This document shows positions 17,117-24,452 of a stretch of 29,976 nucleotides of DNA, one piece after another. How positions within the stretch are numbered: the stretch's first letter is position 1; every line of letters begins with the position of its first letter. The notes under the pieces are model-generated. The model saw only the letters and a program-made list of their open reading frames with translations, searched no databases and was not told where the DNA came from. The stretch spans positions 1-29,976 of the IMG/VR virus record IMGVR_UViG_3300024432_000052. One strand, 5' to 3'. A program made the position numbers and the translations under genes. Origin of the DNA: a virus.

Positions 17117-17848
17117 CTATAGACTGGCTTTCCTTCCCCGCCAACCTTTCGACTTGTCTTCTGTCGCATCAGGTACGCGTTGCGTCTTCGTCTGGCGTGC
17201 TGTGTGCGGTGTCCCCTTTTTATCTTGCTTTTCTGCCAAGATAAGAAATGGGTTTGCCTCTATAGTCGCCTTGATAGCCGCTTCAACGCCTTCTACGGTA
17301 CCGTCCTTGACAGTTAGACTAGTCGTGTCCATCAACGTCAAGAGCGCGTCAAGCCGGTCTGGGGGGATTTCATGGGTCGGTGCTTGTACCATCACTGCGT
17401 TACGAATAAGCAACTGGTCATGTGCGGTCTTATCTTCAGCAGCACTGGTCTGCAACACGGCGATTTGTTCCTGCGCTTTTTCGAGATCGGTTTTCTTGGC
17501 TTCCTGTGCGGCTTTGTGTGCATCGAATACTTCCTTCAAAGTATCCATACTATCGACACCAAGCGCCTCCAAGATTTCTGTCTCTCTTGCGCTCTTCGCT
17601 TGCCGTGCCCGCGTTGCTAAGTGATGGTCATACGCCGATTGTGTGAATTGCAACTTCTCTTCGCTTTGTGTGTCACTCGGTTGCGTGTCACCCCCCTGTT
17701 GACCGGCGGGGTCACCGTCTGTTGCGGTGGTCTGTTGCTCTGTCTTGTCTTCTGGTTTGCCTTCTGTTTGGTCGTCTGGTTTGCCATCTGAAAACCACGT
17801 GAGCATCCAGATGATTAACGCGCCAATTATTGCAAACATGTTTCTCAT
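17117..17848 (-). CDS. Scaffold protein with hydrophobic N-terminus
   Basis: A 243-residue protein with a scaffold's features. Residues about 75-160 are a charged coiled coil (SARETEILEALGVDSMDTLKEVF, AAQEAKKTDLEKAQEQIAVL), and the protein ends in a basic capsid-binding-type tail (KSKGWRGRKASL). It sits two genes before the capsid gene. Unusually, residues 4-20 (MFAIIGALIIWMLTWF) form a strong single membrane helix followed by a Gln/Thr/Asp-rich linker. Scaffolds are normally soluble, so this may tether procapsid assembly to the membrane. The 105 bases between this gene and the preceding one hold only a leader motif and no gene. Confidence 0.7.
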   Translation of the reverse strand: MRNMFAIIGALIIWMLTWFSDGKPDDQTEGKPEDKTEQQTTATDGDPAGQQGGDTQPSDTQSEEKLQFTQSAYDHHLATRARQAKSARETEILEALGVDSMDTLKEVFDAHKAAQEAKKTDLEKAQEQIAVLQTSAAEDKTAHDQLLIRNAVMVQAPTHEIPPDRLDALLTLMDTTSLTVKDGTVEGVEAAIKATIEANPFLILAEKQDKKGTPHTARQTKTQRVPDATEDKSKGWRGRKASL

Positions 17849-17854
17849 TGTTTC

Positions 17855-17881
17855 CCGGCCTTTCCGTGTACCGTTACGTTA
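17855..17881 (-). repeat. Leader motif copy B (similar to 14341-14366)
   Basis: The minus strand reads TAACGTAACGG then TACACGGAAAGGCCGG, six bases before the scaffold ATG. It matches copy A at about 22 of 27 positions with a one-base indel, and both copies sit just before a start codon in this operon. Pairing inside this copy is weaker than in copy A. The gap from 17882 to 17953 shows nothing else of note. Confidence 0.4.
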
Positions 17882-17953
17882 GGTTAAGTGACATAAAGTC
17901 CTGGTAATAATCATTCTTCAATCTGCTCTATGATCCAATCTAGCAATCTCGAG

Positions 17954-18247
17954 TTATACCCCTGTTTGGTTATCATTATCTGGTGCGGTAAGTATATGAA
18001 TATCAAGTATCATTGCTCGTGGGATTTTAGTCAAATCCCCAGCGTTTTTATCCCCTACCGATGCGGCCAAAATTAACCAATCGTCGCCGTCATGTAGTAG
18101 CCAACCCACCGATTTCATCACCGACAATGGTGTTTGAATATAATCTTCAATGGTTAATAGATCATGCCACCCTGACATACTTTCACAGTCTTTCCAGGTC
18201 ACTTGAGCAATTCGCAAAGGACTTTCTAATAAATTATCACTTGTCAT
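17954..18247 (-). CDS. Hypothetical phage protein (after MuF cluster)
   Basis: A 97-residue protein with a mixed alpha/beta pattern: RIAQVTWKDCESMSGWHDLL, SVGWLLHDGDDWLILAASVGD and KIPRAMILDIHIL. This looks like a widespread small phage family encoded near virion genes, where a conserved IPR..I segment follows a GWLL-DG-D strand. Start and upstream stop overlap by 11 bases. Function unknown. Confidence 0.65.
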   Translation of the reverse strand: MTSDNLLESPLRIAQVTWKDCESMSGWHDLLTIEDYIQTPLSVMKSVGWLLHDGDDWLILAASVGDKNAGDLTKIPRAMILDIHILTAPDNDNQTGV

Positions 18248-18470
18248 TAACCGTACCCTTTAAATACCATATCGAGCATATGCCTGCCTGATTACACAAT
18301 TCGCAAAAACAGTCGTAGCACAATACATTACCATGTTTAATCGATGGACGAATAATAGCCCACGCCCAGTCAGGTGCATCGAAATCATGGACATTCCGGC
18401 CACAGATTTTGCAGAATGCCGGTATGCACTTAAACCGTCGCAACAACAGTTTCCAATATAGGCGAATCAT
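18237..18470 (-). CDS. Small Cys-rich (zinc-ribbon-like) protein
   Basis: A 77-residue protein starting 4 bases inside the MuF-like gene. It has a basic N-terminus (WKLLLRRFK) and CKICGRN plus a later CYDCFCELC cluster, giving two CxxC pairs about 30 residues apart, likely to bind one zinc. Such ribbons mediate RNA, DNA or protein contacts. It is one of three Cys-rich small proteins around the MuF-like gene. Confidence 0.65.
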   Translation of the reverse strand: MIRLYWKLLLRRFKCIPAFCKICGRNVHDFDAPDWAWAIIRPSIKHGNVLCYDCFCELCNQAGICSIWYLKGTVNDK

Positions 18471-19111
18471 CTCATAGGCCCCCAGGGGTTACCCGCTTCC
18501 ATGTCTAGGCAGGTACCACAACTTTCGGCGGCGGTTGGTATCCAGTCAATTCCCCTATCGTGATGACTGAGGAAGCACCGGCAGTTGCCCCGGCAGATCG
18601 TCGAGCCGTCACCAGGTATTCGTGGCAACGGTATCAAGTGGTCAAATTGCCGTCCCACCTGCTCAGCGGCCTGTTGATTCCATTGGTTCCAGTAAGATTG
18701 TTGACTAGCATTGCCGTACTGCCTGATACGATTGAGAGCTAATCCAGCGGTCAGTCCATCCACAATATCCCGGCTAAACCCTGACAGGAACGTCAATTGC
18801 CGGGTCAATGCGATAGAAACCGCTAATTGCGCGTCACCAGTTAAAAAGGCAAAACCCCCGGCGGCAAGAGCGGCTTGGGCTAGATGAGCGTCCTTGAGAG
18901 CTTGTGTATTTGCTTCTTCCCATTCATCAATCTGGATTTCTCCGGCATAGAGGTCTTCTGTCAGTTGGACTACTTCCTCTTCAGCCGCGTCTATCAGGCG
19001 ATTGATTTCCGCTATGATCGTTGCTGGTGGCACCGGTTGCCCTGTCTGCGTGTTGATCCACTGGTTGACAGTTTCGTCAAACTCAACTTGAGGAAGTAGG
19101 TCTGCGGTCAT
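18467..19111 (-). CDS. MuF / SPP1 gp7-like minor head protein
   Basis: A 214-residue protein shortly after the portal gene in transcription order. Residues about 30-75 are helical and acidic, and residues 78-160 are a helical bundle with LTRQLTFLSGFSRDIVDGL and NASQQSYWNQWNQQAAEQVG. The C-terminus has a STICRGNCRCFLSHHDRG stretch and a later CGTCLDMEAGNPWG. Cys pairs of this kind are the C-terminal signature of MuF head morphogenesis proteins (gp7, gpF), which sit at the portal and can be ejected. The order of the Cys pairs is reversed compared with the usual C..C...HPNCRC. Confidence 0.75.
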   Translation of the reverse strand: MTADLLPQVEFDETVNQWINTQTGQPVPPATIIAEINRLIDAAEEEVVQLTEDLYAGEIQIDEWEEANTQALKDAHLAQAALAAGGFAFLTGDAQLAVSIALTRQLTFLSGFSRDIVDGLTAGLALNRIRQYGNASQQSYWNQWNQQAAEQVGRQFDHLIPLPRIPGDGSTICRGNCRCFLSHHDRGIDWIPTAAESCGTCLDMEAGNPWGPMR

Positions 19112-19434
19112 TCGTTAGGTTCTATTATTTCTTGTAACAAATCAAGCGAATCGCGAATTTCATCTATGATAACTTGCGATGTTCGTGCCCCCATCATATC
19201 GTCCCAAAGCACATAGCCGCGCTCTACACCATGCCCACAACACACACTTTGCGCGCCAGGTATATGACCAATACACGCATCGTACCCCTCTTCTGTCGGC
19301 GGATTCCCGCATTGAGGGCATGGTCGCTTTTCATTTACTTCCTCACCAGTATCAATATATCGAAGTACGCCGCTAGTATATTCCGCCTTATGACCTCGAT
19401 GAAATACTACCATTGACAATACTGTTACTGCCAT
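19108..19434 (-). CDS. Small zinc-binding protein (CPQCG type)
   Basis: A 108-residue protein. The central segment KRPCPQCGNPPTEEGYDACI followed by GHIPGAQSVCCGHGVERGYV is a recognisable phage/prophage family in which CxxC, a single Cys and CC-H probably bind zinc. The N-terminus (VFHRGHKAEY) precedes a short beta hairpin. The start overlaps the preceding gene's stop by 10 bases and the stop overlaps MuF by 4. Its role is not known; neighbours suggest the late transcript. Confidence 0.7.
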   Translation of the reverse strand: MAVTVLSMVVFHRGHKAEYTSGVLRYIDTGEEVNEKRPCPQCGNPPTEEGYDACIGHIPGAQSVCCGHGVERGYVLWDDMMGARTSQVIIDEIRDSLDLLQEIIEPNE

Positions 19435-19658
19435 GTGTTTGCCTCGATTTCTTTTGCCATTCCTGGCCCCACTTCAATATCGTAATGGCCGCATTTAGGA
19501 CAAATACATGGTTCCATCCCAACTGGCGCAACCTCAATCCAAGAAAAGCCACATAGACATCGTGCTTCATACACCGCCCATTTGCCATTATAAGTAGCAC
19601 CATTAGGATGGCCAACTACATATACACCATCGCTATCCAGTCTTCTTTCCAGTTTCAC
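19425..19658 (-). CDS. Small zinc-ribbon protein
   Basis: A 77-residue protein with a GTG start overlapping the stop of the 53-residue gene (GTGA). The residues CLCG and CICPKCG, about 16 residues apart, form a zinc ribbon. The flanks (DSDGVYVVGHPNG, GHYDIEVGPG) are beta. No family name is recognised. Confidence 0.65.
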   Translation of the reverse strand: MKLERRLDSDGVYVVGHPNGATYNGKWAVYEARCLCGFSWIEVAPVGMEPCICPKCGHYDIEVGPGMAKEIEANTWQ

Positions 19659-19816
19659 AATTCCAACGCTCCCAAAAACAAATCGCTGGCGTGCAAGTCG
19701 AACCAGTCGGCGGCGCTATCCAGGTCGTCTGGGTCTATGGCGGCCTGCTCCAAGAGTTCGTCGAGGGGCATAGGTTCTCCGAAGTCGGGCAAGGCAGAGG
19801 TAGCATCTTCACTCAT
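19655..19816 (-). CDS. 53-residue acidic protein in the portal-MuF cluster
   Basis: A small gene that fills an apparent 150-base gap. ATG 19816 lies inside the end of the preceding gene (8-base overlap). The product starts MSEDATSALPDFG and ends in LGALEL. It is strongly acidic with DE-rich helices (LDELLEQAAIDPDDLDSAADW). Its stop is shared with the GTG of the next gene. It resembles a phage head-packaging accessory peptide only in size and charge. Its exact fit between overlapping neighbours supports it as real. Confidence 0.7.
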   Translation of the reverse strand: MSEDATSALPDFGEPMPLDELLEQAAIDPDDLDSAADWFDLHASDLFLGALEL

Positions 19817-20042
19817 GTTCTACCCACTTTCCATCTTCATACACGAACGTGCGTTTGCTGCCATCACGATCAACCAACGATAGGATATAGCCGTTGCGGG
19901 TTATGCACATGATAGCACCGTGTAAGTCATCCGCCTGTCGTAGATATTCAAGTACGGTATCGGTAGGGTATTCGCCTACCATTATCAACTGAGAACCTTG
20001 ACGAATAGCGCTCCCTATGCGAGTACGATAATCATCGCTCAT
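19809..20042 (-). CDS. Hypothetical protein
   Basis: A 77-residue protein of mostly beta structure, with QGSQLIMVGEYPTDTVLEYLRQADDLHGA followed by ITRNGYILSLVDRDGSKRTFVYEDGKW. Two beta hairpins are separated by a helix. ATG 20042 overlaps the upstream stop by 4 bases. I do not recognise a family. Confidence 0.6.
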   Translation of the reverse strand: MSDDYRTRIGSAIRQGSQLIMVGEYPTDTVLEYLRQADDLHGAIMCITRNGYILSLVDRDGSKRTFVYEDGKWVEHE

Positions 20043-20245
20043 GATTCACGCTTCATCACTTCTCTATGGATAGCCGCCATAACATCTGTAATGTCTCTGG
20101 CTGTGTATTTTGGGTTGCCGCGCTGTCGTTCTAATAACGGTATCAAAAAGTCCATAATCTCACTCATCGAATAGCAATATATTTCTCCGTTTCTTGTTTT
20201 AAATTCAACTATGGTGTGACTATCAAACCTAATCAGATCACTCAT
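20039..20245 (-). CDS. Hypothetical protein
   Basis: A 68-residue protein with a short beta N-terminus (IVEFKTRNGEIYCYSM) and a basic C-terminal helix (DITDVMAAIHREVMKRES). It directly follows the portal gene, overlapping by 4 bases (ATGA type). Unknown function; its place suggests a portal-associated or regulatory role. Confidence 0.6.
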   Translation of the reverse strand: MSDLIRFDSHTIVEFKTRNGEIYCYSMSEIMDFLIPLLERQRGNPKYTARDITDVMAAIHREVMKRES

Positions 20246-21858
20246 GCAATCACTTCCTCACTCTCTTCCGTTCCCGTCTCCAGCGCGGCAGATGTCCCTG
20301 GTTCCTCTTCCTCAGTGACGGCTTGTGCCCGGCGATTGCGAGTAGCGGCCCGGTTATTGCGCACAGCTTGCCGTTGCGCCGGTCTCACGACATCCCGTAT
20401 CTGCTCCGGCGTCCAACCTTGTGTTTCCAAATAGGCGGGTAAGGCAATCCCCGTCTTCTCAACGGCAATAGCCGCTGTTTCCCAAAACAGCTTGTTTTCT
20501 TCAGCCCGGTCTGCCTCAGTTTTGTCAAATACCGGACGCGGCCCAATGGTATGGTCTAAATCACCACGCTCAAAACTCTCTAGGCCAAAGCCCGCAAATA
20601 CATCGTCTACGTCCCTATCCCCGGCAATAGCAACACACATTTGCTGTATATCTCGCACACCCCGGTCATAAGGAACGCGGCGTTGTTCTACTTTTACGAC
20701 AGTAGGTTGGCGAGCAATCTGTAAAGCACGGCCTGATAAATCGCCAGTGGCAGCGACAATTTCAACGGTCAGTTCTGGATAATCACGTTCCAATTCTCGC
20801 AACAGATTGTTGATGTGTTCAGATACGCCCAGAATATCCAATGGCGCCACCAATGGAATCGCCTTAGCATTAGTATCAGGTGTCCATAGTCCCGGCAATT
20901 CTTCGCGCCCTGGTTCTGGTCTATCAGTAGAAGTCGCCGCTCCGCTTGTCGTGGGGGTTGTTGCTGGCTTTTTTGATCCAGTGAACAACCAGGGAACATC
21001 AACCGTTTTGCGTATTTGGTCGTCGAGCTTAGAAGTCAGGTCGTCAACTTCATGTACCTTGCTGCGAAACTTGTGTAGCTCCGACCATCCCCAGTCTATC
21101 CCTACATCGATATGGGATATGTGGACGAAGGGCACGAAACCATAATCCACTTCCCATTCGGCCTCTATGCCATTCCAGGGGTAGGGCGTCCCGTTTAGCG
21201 TTGTCAGAAAGTGGACTTGGCCATCGTCGGAGCGTGTTACAAATTCGTTATACTTAACCGCCGCCCGGTTGGGGTTGCGCGGATCTTCGCGCTCTTCCTC
21301 AAGCACATATGCCTTAACGTGCCCAAAATCATCTTTGGTAACCTCTTTAATCAGTCGGGGATGCACAACTTGGATGTAGACCTTTTGGCGTTCTACATCG
21401 TCAACTACACGCAAGCCTATATCCCCCATGCAGGAACCTAGCAGACTGGTCGTATCTTTCTTTTGTTGCCAATTTGACCATTGCCAGACTTGAGCTATGG
21501 CAGAGCGCAATGCTTCGTTTTCAGTGATAATAGGAAGGGCTGATGGCACAATCAACCCATCACCTGCCAACGGATCAAGAGCGCCACCTAGCAAGTGACC
21601 AACCCAAAAATCCACAATGCGCCCGGCGGGGTTATAGATATTGCGAATGTATTTGTAGAGGCCGTGAGCGGTCTTATAGCGTACAGCCCACGTATGCACA
21701 TGACGATAGGCAGTGTTCTCGTAGAATGCCCACCAGATGGCATAACGCATTTTCCGCGCTTCATAATCGGAAAAATTGCTATCGTCAAAAATATCCATAA
21801 CGATTTTGTTTTCACGAAAAGCGGTGACTGCGGCCACTATCCTACTCCATAAGGACAT
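20242..21858 (-). CDS. Portal protein
   Basis: A 538-residue protein immediately after the large terminase and its small inserted gene, where the dodecameric DNA channel is encoded. The N-terminal half carries portal landmarks of the SPP1 gp6 type: RIVDFWVGHLLGG, a central QWSNWQQKKDTTSLLGSCMGDIGLRVV segment that leads into KVYIQVVHPRLI, and a long stem-like helix region. A later GRALQIARQPTVVKVEQRRVPYDRGVRDIQQM segment is the usual crown helix. The C-terminal 40 residues are Arg-rich, then acidic (EEEEPGTSAALETGTEESEE). The start is 2 bases from the stop of the 79-residue gene. Confidence 0.9.
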   Translation of the reverse strand: MSLWSRIVAAVTAFRENKIVMDIFDDSNFSDYEARKMRYAIWWAFYENTAYRHVHTWAVRYKTAHGLYKYIRNIYNPAGRIVDFWVGHLLGGALDPLAGDGLIVPSALPIITENEALRSAIAQVWQWSNWQQKKDTTSLLGSCMGDIGLRVVDDVERQKVYIQVVHPRLIKEVTKDDFGHVKAYVLEEEREDPRNPNRAAVKYNEFVTRSDDGQVHFLTTLNGTPYPWNGIEAEWEVDYGFVPFVHISHIDVGIDWGWSELHKFRSKVHEVDDLTSKLDDQIRKTVDVPWLFTGSKKPATTPTTSGAATSTDRPEPGREELPGLWTPDTNAKAIPLVAPLDILGVSEHINNLLRELERDYPELTVEIVAATGDLSGRALQIARQPTVVKVEQRRVPYDRGVRDIQQMCVAIAGDRDVDDVFAGFGLESFERGDLDHTIGPRPVFDKTEADRAEENKLFWETAAIAVEKTGIALPAYLETQGWTPEQIRDVVRPAQRQAVRNNRAATRNRRAQAVTEEEEPGTSAALETGTEESEEVIA

Positions 21859-21871
21859 ATCATCCCCGATA
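21856..21871. repeat. 16-bp direct repeat, copy 1 (portal start junction)
   Basis: The plus strand reads CATATCATCCCCGATA. It covers the portal ATG and the stop region of the small gene. An exact copy is at 22097-22112, covering that gene's own ATG and the end of the large terminase. The two copies flank the 79-residue gene. Confidence 0.8.
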
Positions 21872-22099
21872 ACCTAGCATGGGCGCTGGCAACTCAGGCT
21901 CTTCATTGCGTCTCTTTGACAAAGTGTAGAATATACAATCCTGACTCGCTGCCATGCCCAATAATGTATAACCATCATCCAATGCTTTACCAAGATTAAA
22001 TAATGCTACATGTTCTTTTTCGCGTTCCAGCGTTCTATCTGAAGCAACACCGCGAAACCCTGAAATCCTGCATTTAATGACTTTGATTTCTGTGTTCAT
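21860..22099 (-). CDS. 79-residue inserted gene between terminase and portal
   Basis: A 79-residue protein starting at ATG 22099, two bases after the terminase stop, with the sequence NTEIKVIKCRISGFRGVASD, DGYTLLGMAASQDCIFYTLSKRR and a final PAPMLGYRG. A longer start inside terminase is unlikely. It looks like a small phage protein of alpha/beta type and is not recognised. Its start and end junctions are 16-bp identical to each other, so it may have been added by a recombination event that kept the reading phase of both neighbours. Confidence 0.65.
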   Translation of the reverse strand: MNTEIKVIKCRISGFRGVASDRTLEREKEHVALFNLGKALDDGYTLLGMAASQDCIFYTLSKRRNEEPELPAPMLGYRG

Positions 22100-22112
22100 A
22101 TCATCCCCGATA
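22097..22112. repeat. 16-bp direct repeat, copy 2 (end of terminase)
   Basis: Exact match to 21856-21871, on the same strand. It contains the stop codon of the large terminase and the ATG of the 79-residue gene. Confidence 0.8.
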
Positions 22113-23609
22113 CTCTCTGTAAGGGTTTTCGAACCATTCGGCGGTAAGTAATTCAGCGAACGGTGCATAGAGCGCCAGCAATACCGCGTCGGCGCTATCG
22201 GTAGAACGCCCTATCCTAGATCGTATGTCGTCTTTACTCTCCACCTTGATTAGTCCCCGGCTTGTGCGCGTATATTTAGGTGCTGTCAAATCACCGGTAA
22301 GTAAATCATCCGGTGGCAACGCAATAGGATTAGGATTACGTGGGTCAAGTAACTCTCGGCCATAACACCACCACAGCGCCGAACGTAGATTGATAAACCC
22401 CTGCTTCTCAGTTTCATCCATTAAGGTTGTCGCAGAGGCTACGTTTACCGGAATGGAATTGTACTTCAACTGTGCCAGACGGTCATGCACTCCGGCTCCT
22501 ACTCCGATAACATCCACTGCAATCGGTGTGTCTCTATCGTATCCCAGTTGTTCTACAACCTGATCTACCGTTTCCATCGTATCTTGCTTAGTGGCGTAGA
22601 GTAGTGGTTGGATTACATGACCTATTAGATGAGCGATGCAGGTCTGGTCTTCACCTTTATAGGCCGGGTCTACCCCATAGGATTGCTTACCTACGCCCTT
22701 GCCGTCACAAGCGTACCAACGCTCATTAGCCGCTTCAACCCATGATAAGGGAATTAACGTCTCTTCGCTTTCATCGGCGAAGTTACCCTCGACACGGTTC
22801 TGGTAGACCCCGGACTTTTCACCCCATTGCACCTTGCGTTTATTTGCCCAATCACGGGATATACGCCCGGCGGCAATAGCCTCTTCCAGAGTAATATGGC
22901 GTGTCCACCAATCCTCATAACCAGGACGTTTGCGATGAATGTCGTAGAACCTGCCAGAAGTTAGGCCGGGCGTGCTGATCGCCAGGGCATAGGCTTGACT
23001 GCCGGTATCATCCCCGGCTGATGAGAACGCGCCCTCGGCTGCATCCCACGTTTTGTTGTTGATTGCTTTGGCTTCGTCAAACACATAGAGCAGCGTGTTC
23101 GCATGGGCGCCCTCAATAGAGGAAGGATCACTGCTTGCCAGTGCGAACGCTTCACGACCACCAGGCAGTTTAAACGTTTGGTCTAATAGTTCTTTACCCC
23201 GGCGAACGGATAACCCCAATTTGCGCCAGTCTGCTTTACTTGCCCACTTGTGGATTTCTGGCCAGAGGAACTTGGTCAGTTGCCGCCATACACTGGCAGT
23301 AGTTGGCACCTTCACATCGTCTGTGAATGCTGTCATACCCCACAGCACAACCCACGCTGCCAATGCGGTCTTCCCCGCGCCATGTGGGGAGCGAACGCCT
23401 ACGCGCTTGTGGATCACTAGCGCTTGGAGAATCTCTTCCTGATAAGGCGCTATTGTCTCAACGCCCAGCACGTCCTGGGCAAAGGCGACAATCCCGTCGG
23501 GTGTGGTATAGTCAATAAAGTCTGGAGGGTCAAGCCCATCACGAAGCCCCGACAGTAATGAGTTTTCCAATACCGACGCTGATTCTTGCCAGGGTATCAC
23601 GGTCATCAA
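22101..23609 (-). CDS. terL: Terminase large subunit
   Basis: A 502-residue packaging motor. The ATPase domain shows Walker A SPHGAGKT (residues 74-81), Walker B LLYVFDEA (173-180, with DE catalytic pair) and a coupling STP motif near 212. The nuclease domain shows the RNase H-like acidic residues: D in GVDPAYKG (about 314), D in AVDVIGVG (about 366), and STDSADA (about 469-475). The length is typical. It overlaps the small terminase by 71 bases. It ends in YREYRG, and its stop is two bases before the next ATG. This is the firmest identification in the window. Confidence 0.97.
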   Translation of the reverse strand: MMTVIPWQESASVLENSLLSGLRDGLDPPDFIDYTTPDGIVAFAQDVLGVETIAPYQEEILQALVIHKRVGVRSPHGAGKTALAAWVVLWGMTAFTDDVKVPTTASVWRQLTKFLWPEIHKWASKADWRKLGLSVRRGKELLDQTFKLPGGREAFALASSDPSSIEGAHANTLLYVFDEAKAINNKTWDAAEGAFSSAGDDTGSQAYALAISTPGLTSGRFYDIHRKRPGYEDWWTRHITLEEAIAAGRISRDWANKRKVQWGEKSGVYQNRVEGNFADESEETLIPLSWVEAANERWYACDGKGVGKQSYGVDPAYKGEDQTCIAHLIGHVIQPLLYATKQDTMETVDQVVEQLGYDRDTPIAVDVIGVGAGVHDRLAQLKYNSIPVNVASATTLMDETEKQGFINLRSALWWCYGRELLDPRNPNPIALPPDDLLTGDLTAPKYTRTSRGLIKVESKDDIRSRIGRSTDSADAVLLALYAPFAELLTAEWFENPYREYRG

Positions 23610-24204
23610 CCTGTTCCTTTATAATACTAACCACGGCAGCCATGAGTAGCATAGCTCGTTCGGATGTTATCATCTGTTGCATTTCCACAAGGCGTTTACG
23701 CTCACTCTCTACAAGCCTGCGGCGCTTTTCGATATTACTAGTTATTTCGCTCCATACGGCGTACTGCCGCACGCCCGCCTTGATAAGGTTATCTAGCTCA
23801 GTTAGGCATAAGGCCATGCGCGCACCGTCTTTAGCGCTGTAGGCCATTTGGAAATCCCGGTAAACAACACGTACTGCTTGCCAGATACGACCAGACTCGC
23901 CAGTATCTATTTGCTTGATGAGTTCAATTGTTCGCGTATCGATAAGGGCAATCTCGGAGCGAAGATTCAGAAGCTCCGCGTCGGTCTGGGCTTCCTCATA
24001 CTTTCCGGCCAGTCGGGTAGGGAGATAAGAGCTATAGCGGCCATGCGTTGTATGTGGGGAATTGAGTCCACGCGGGGTCTTGCCTCCATGAACATGGCAT
24101 ACTTCATATCCATTCACCGGACTATTCCGACATCGCTTTCCAGTTGTTTTTGCTTTTGACTTACACCGTCCATGAGGTTTCCCATTATCCATGAGGTTTC
24201 CCAT
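23539..24204 (-). CDS. Terminase small subunit-like protein with HGGKT zinc motif
   Basis: A 221-residue protein directly before the large terminase gene, thus the probable DNA-recognition subunit. Residues about 13-45 form a Cys/His cluster (CKSKAKTTGKRCRN then YEVCHVHGGKTPRG), a metal-binding motif of the HGGxT type seen in some small terminase-like phage proteins. The rest is helical (ELLNLRSEIALIDTRTIELI, MQQMITSERAMLLMAAVVSII). The first 12 residues come from the 19-bp tandem repeats. ATG 24204 is the A of an upstream TAATG; ATG 24192 is an alternative in the same frame. Confidence 0.75.
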   Translation of the reverse strand: MGNLMDNGKPHGRCKSKAKTTGKRCRNSPVNGYEVCHVHGGKTPRGLNSPHTTHGRYSSYLPTRLAGKYEEAQTDAELLNLRSEIALIDTRTIELIKQIDTGESGRIWQAVRVVYRDFQMAYSAKDGARMALCLTELDNLIKAGVRQYAVWSEITSNIEKRRRLVESERKRLVEMQQMITSERAMLLMAAVVSIIKEQVDDRDTLARISVGIGKLITVGAS

Positions 24205-24274
24205 TATCCATGAGGTTTCCCATTATCCATGAGGTTTCCCATTATCCATGAGGTTTCCCATTATCCATGAGGTT
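24171..24274. repeat. 19-bp tandem repeat, five copies plus degenerate sixth, over the small terminase start
   Basis: Five exact copies of CATGAGGTTTCCCATTATC (24171, 24190, 24209, 24228, 24247), followed by a shorter degenerate copy from 24266. On the coding strand each unit contains TAATG and CTCATG. The repeats run from the stop of the upstream 70-residue gene into the first codons of the small terminase. The unit length is not a multiple of three, so each copy changes frame. No spacers are present, so this is not a CRISPR. Confidence 0.97.
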
Positions 24275-24452
24275 ATCCATATGGTTCTTCCACAATTTCG
24301 CGCCATTGCTCTTCATCCTTCACAAGTTCATTCAAAACCTGCGATAGATTATCAATCGCGCTACCATGTTTCTTCCGATATTCTTTCGCCAAACGAATAG
24401 CTTGTTTTTGCTTACGGCGCAAAGACGGTGTCAGTTTAGTTGGTCTAGGCAT
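24273..24452 (-). CDS. Small basic protein, DNA-binding candidate
   Basis: A 59-residue protein starting at ATG 24452, which overlaps the upstream stop by 8 bases. An earlier start at 24485 lies inside that gene and is less likely. The sequence is rich in Arg and Lys (MPRPTKLTPSLRRKQKQAIRL) and then has an AIDNLSQVLNELVKDEEQWREIVEE helix. The first part suggests a helix-turn-helix or AT-hook-like DNA contact. It lies right before the terminase pair and ends in the repeat array, so it may be part of packaging control. Not recognised. Confidence 0.6.
   Translation of the reverse strand: MPRPTKLTPSLRRKQKQAIRLAKEYRKKHGSAIDNLSQVLNELVKDEEQWREIVEEPYG

Noticed and set aside
24171-24274. Short tandem repeats as a possible CRISPR array
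   Set aside because: The units are directly adjacent with no spacers and lie in a coding start region; they are better explained as tandem repeats.
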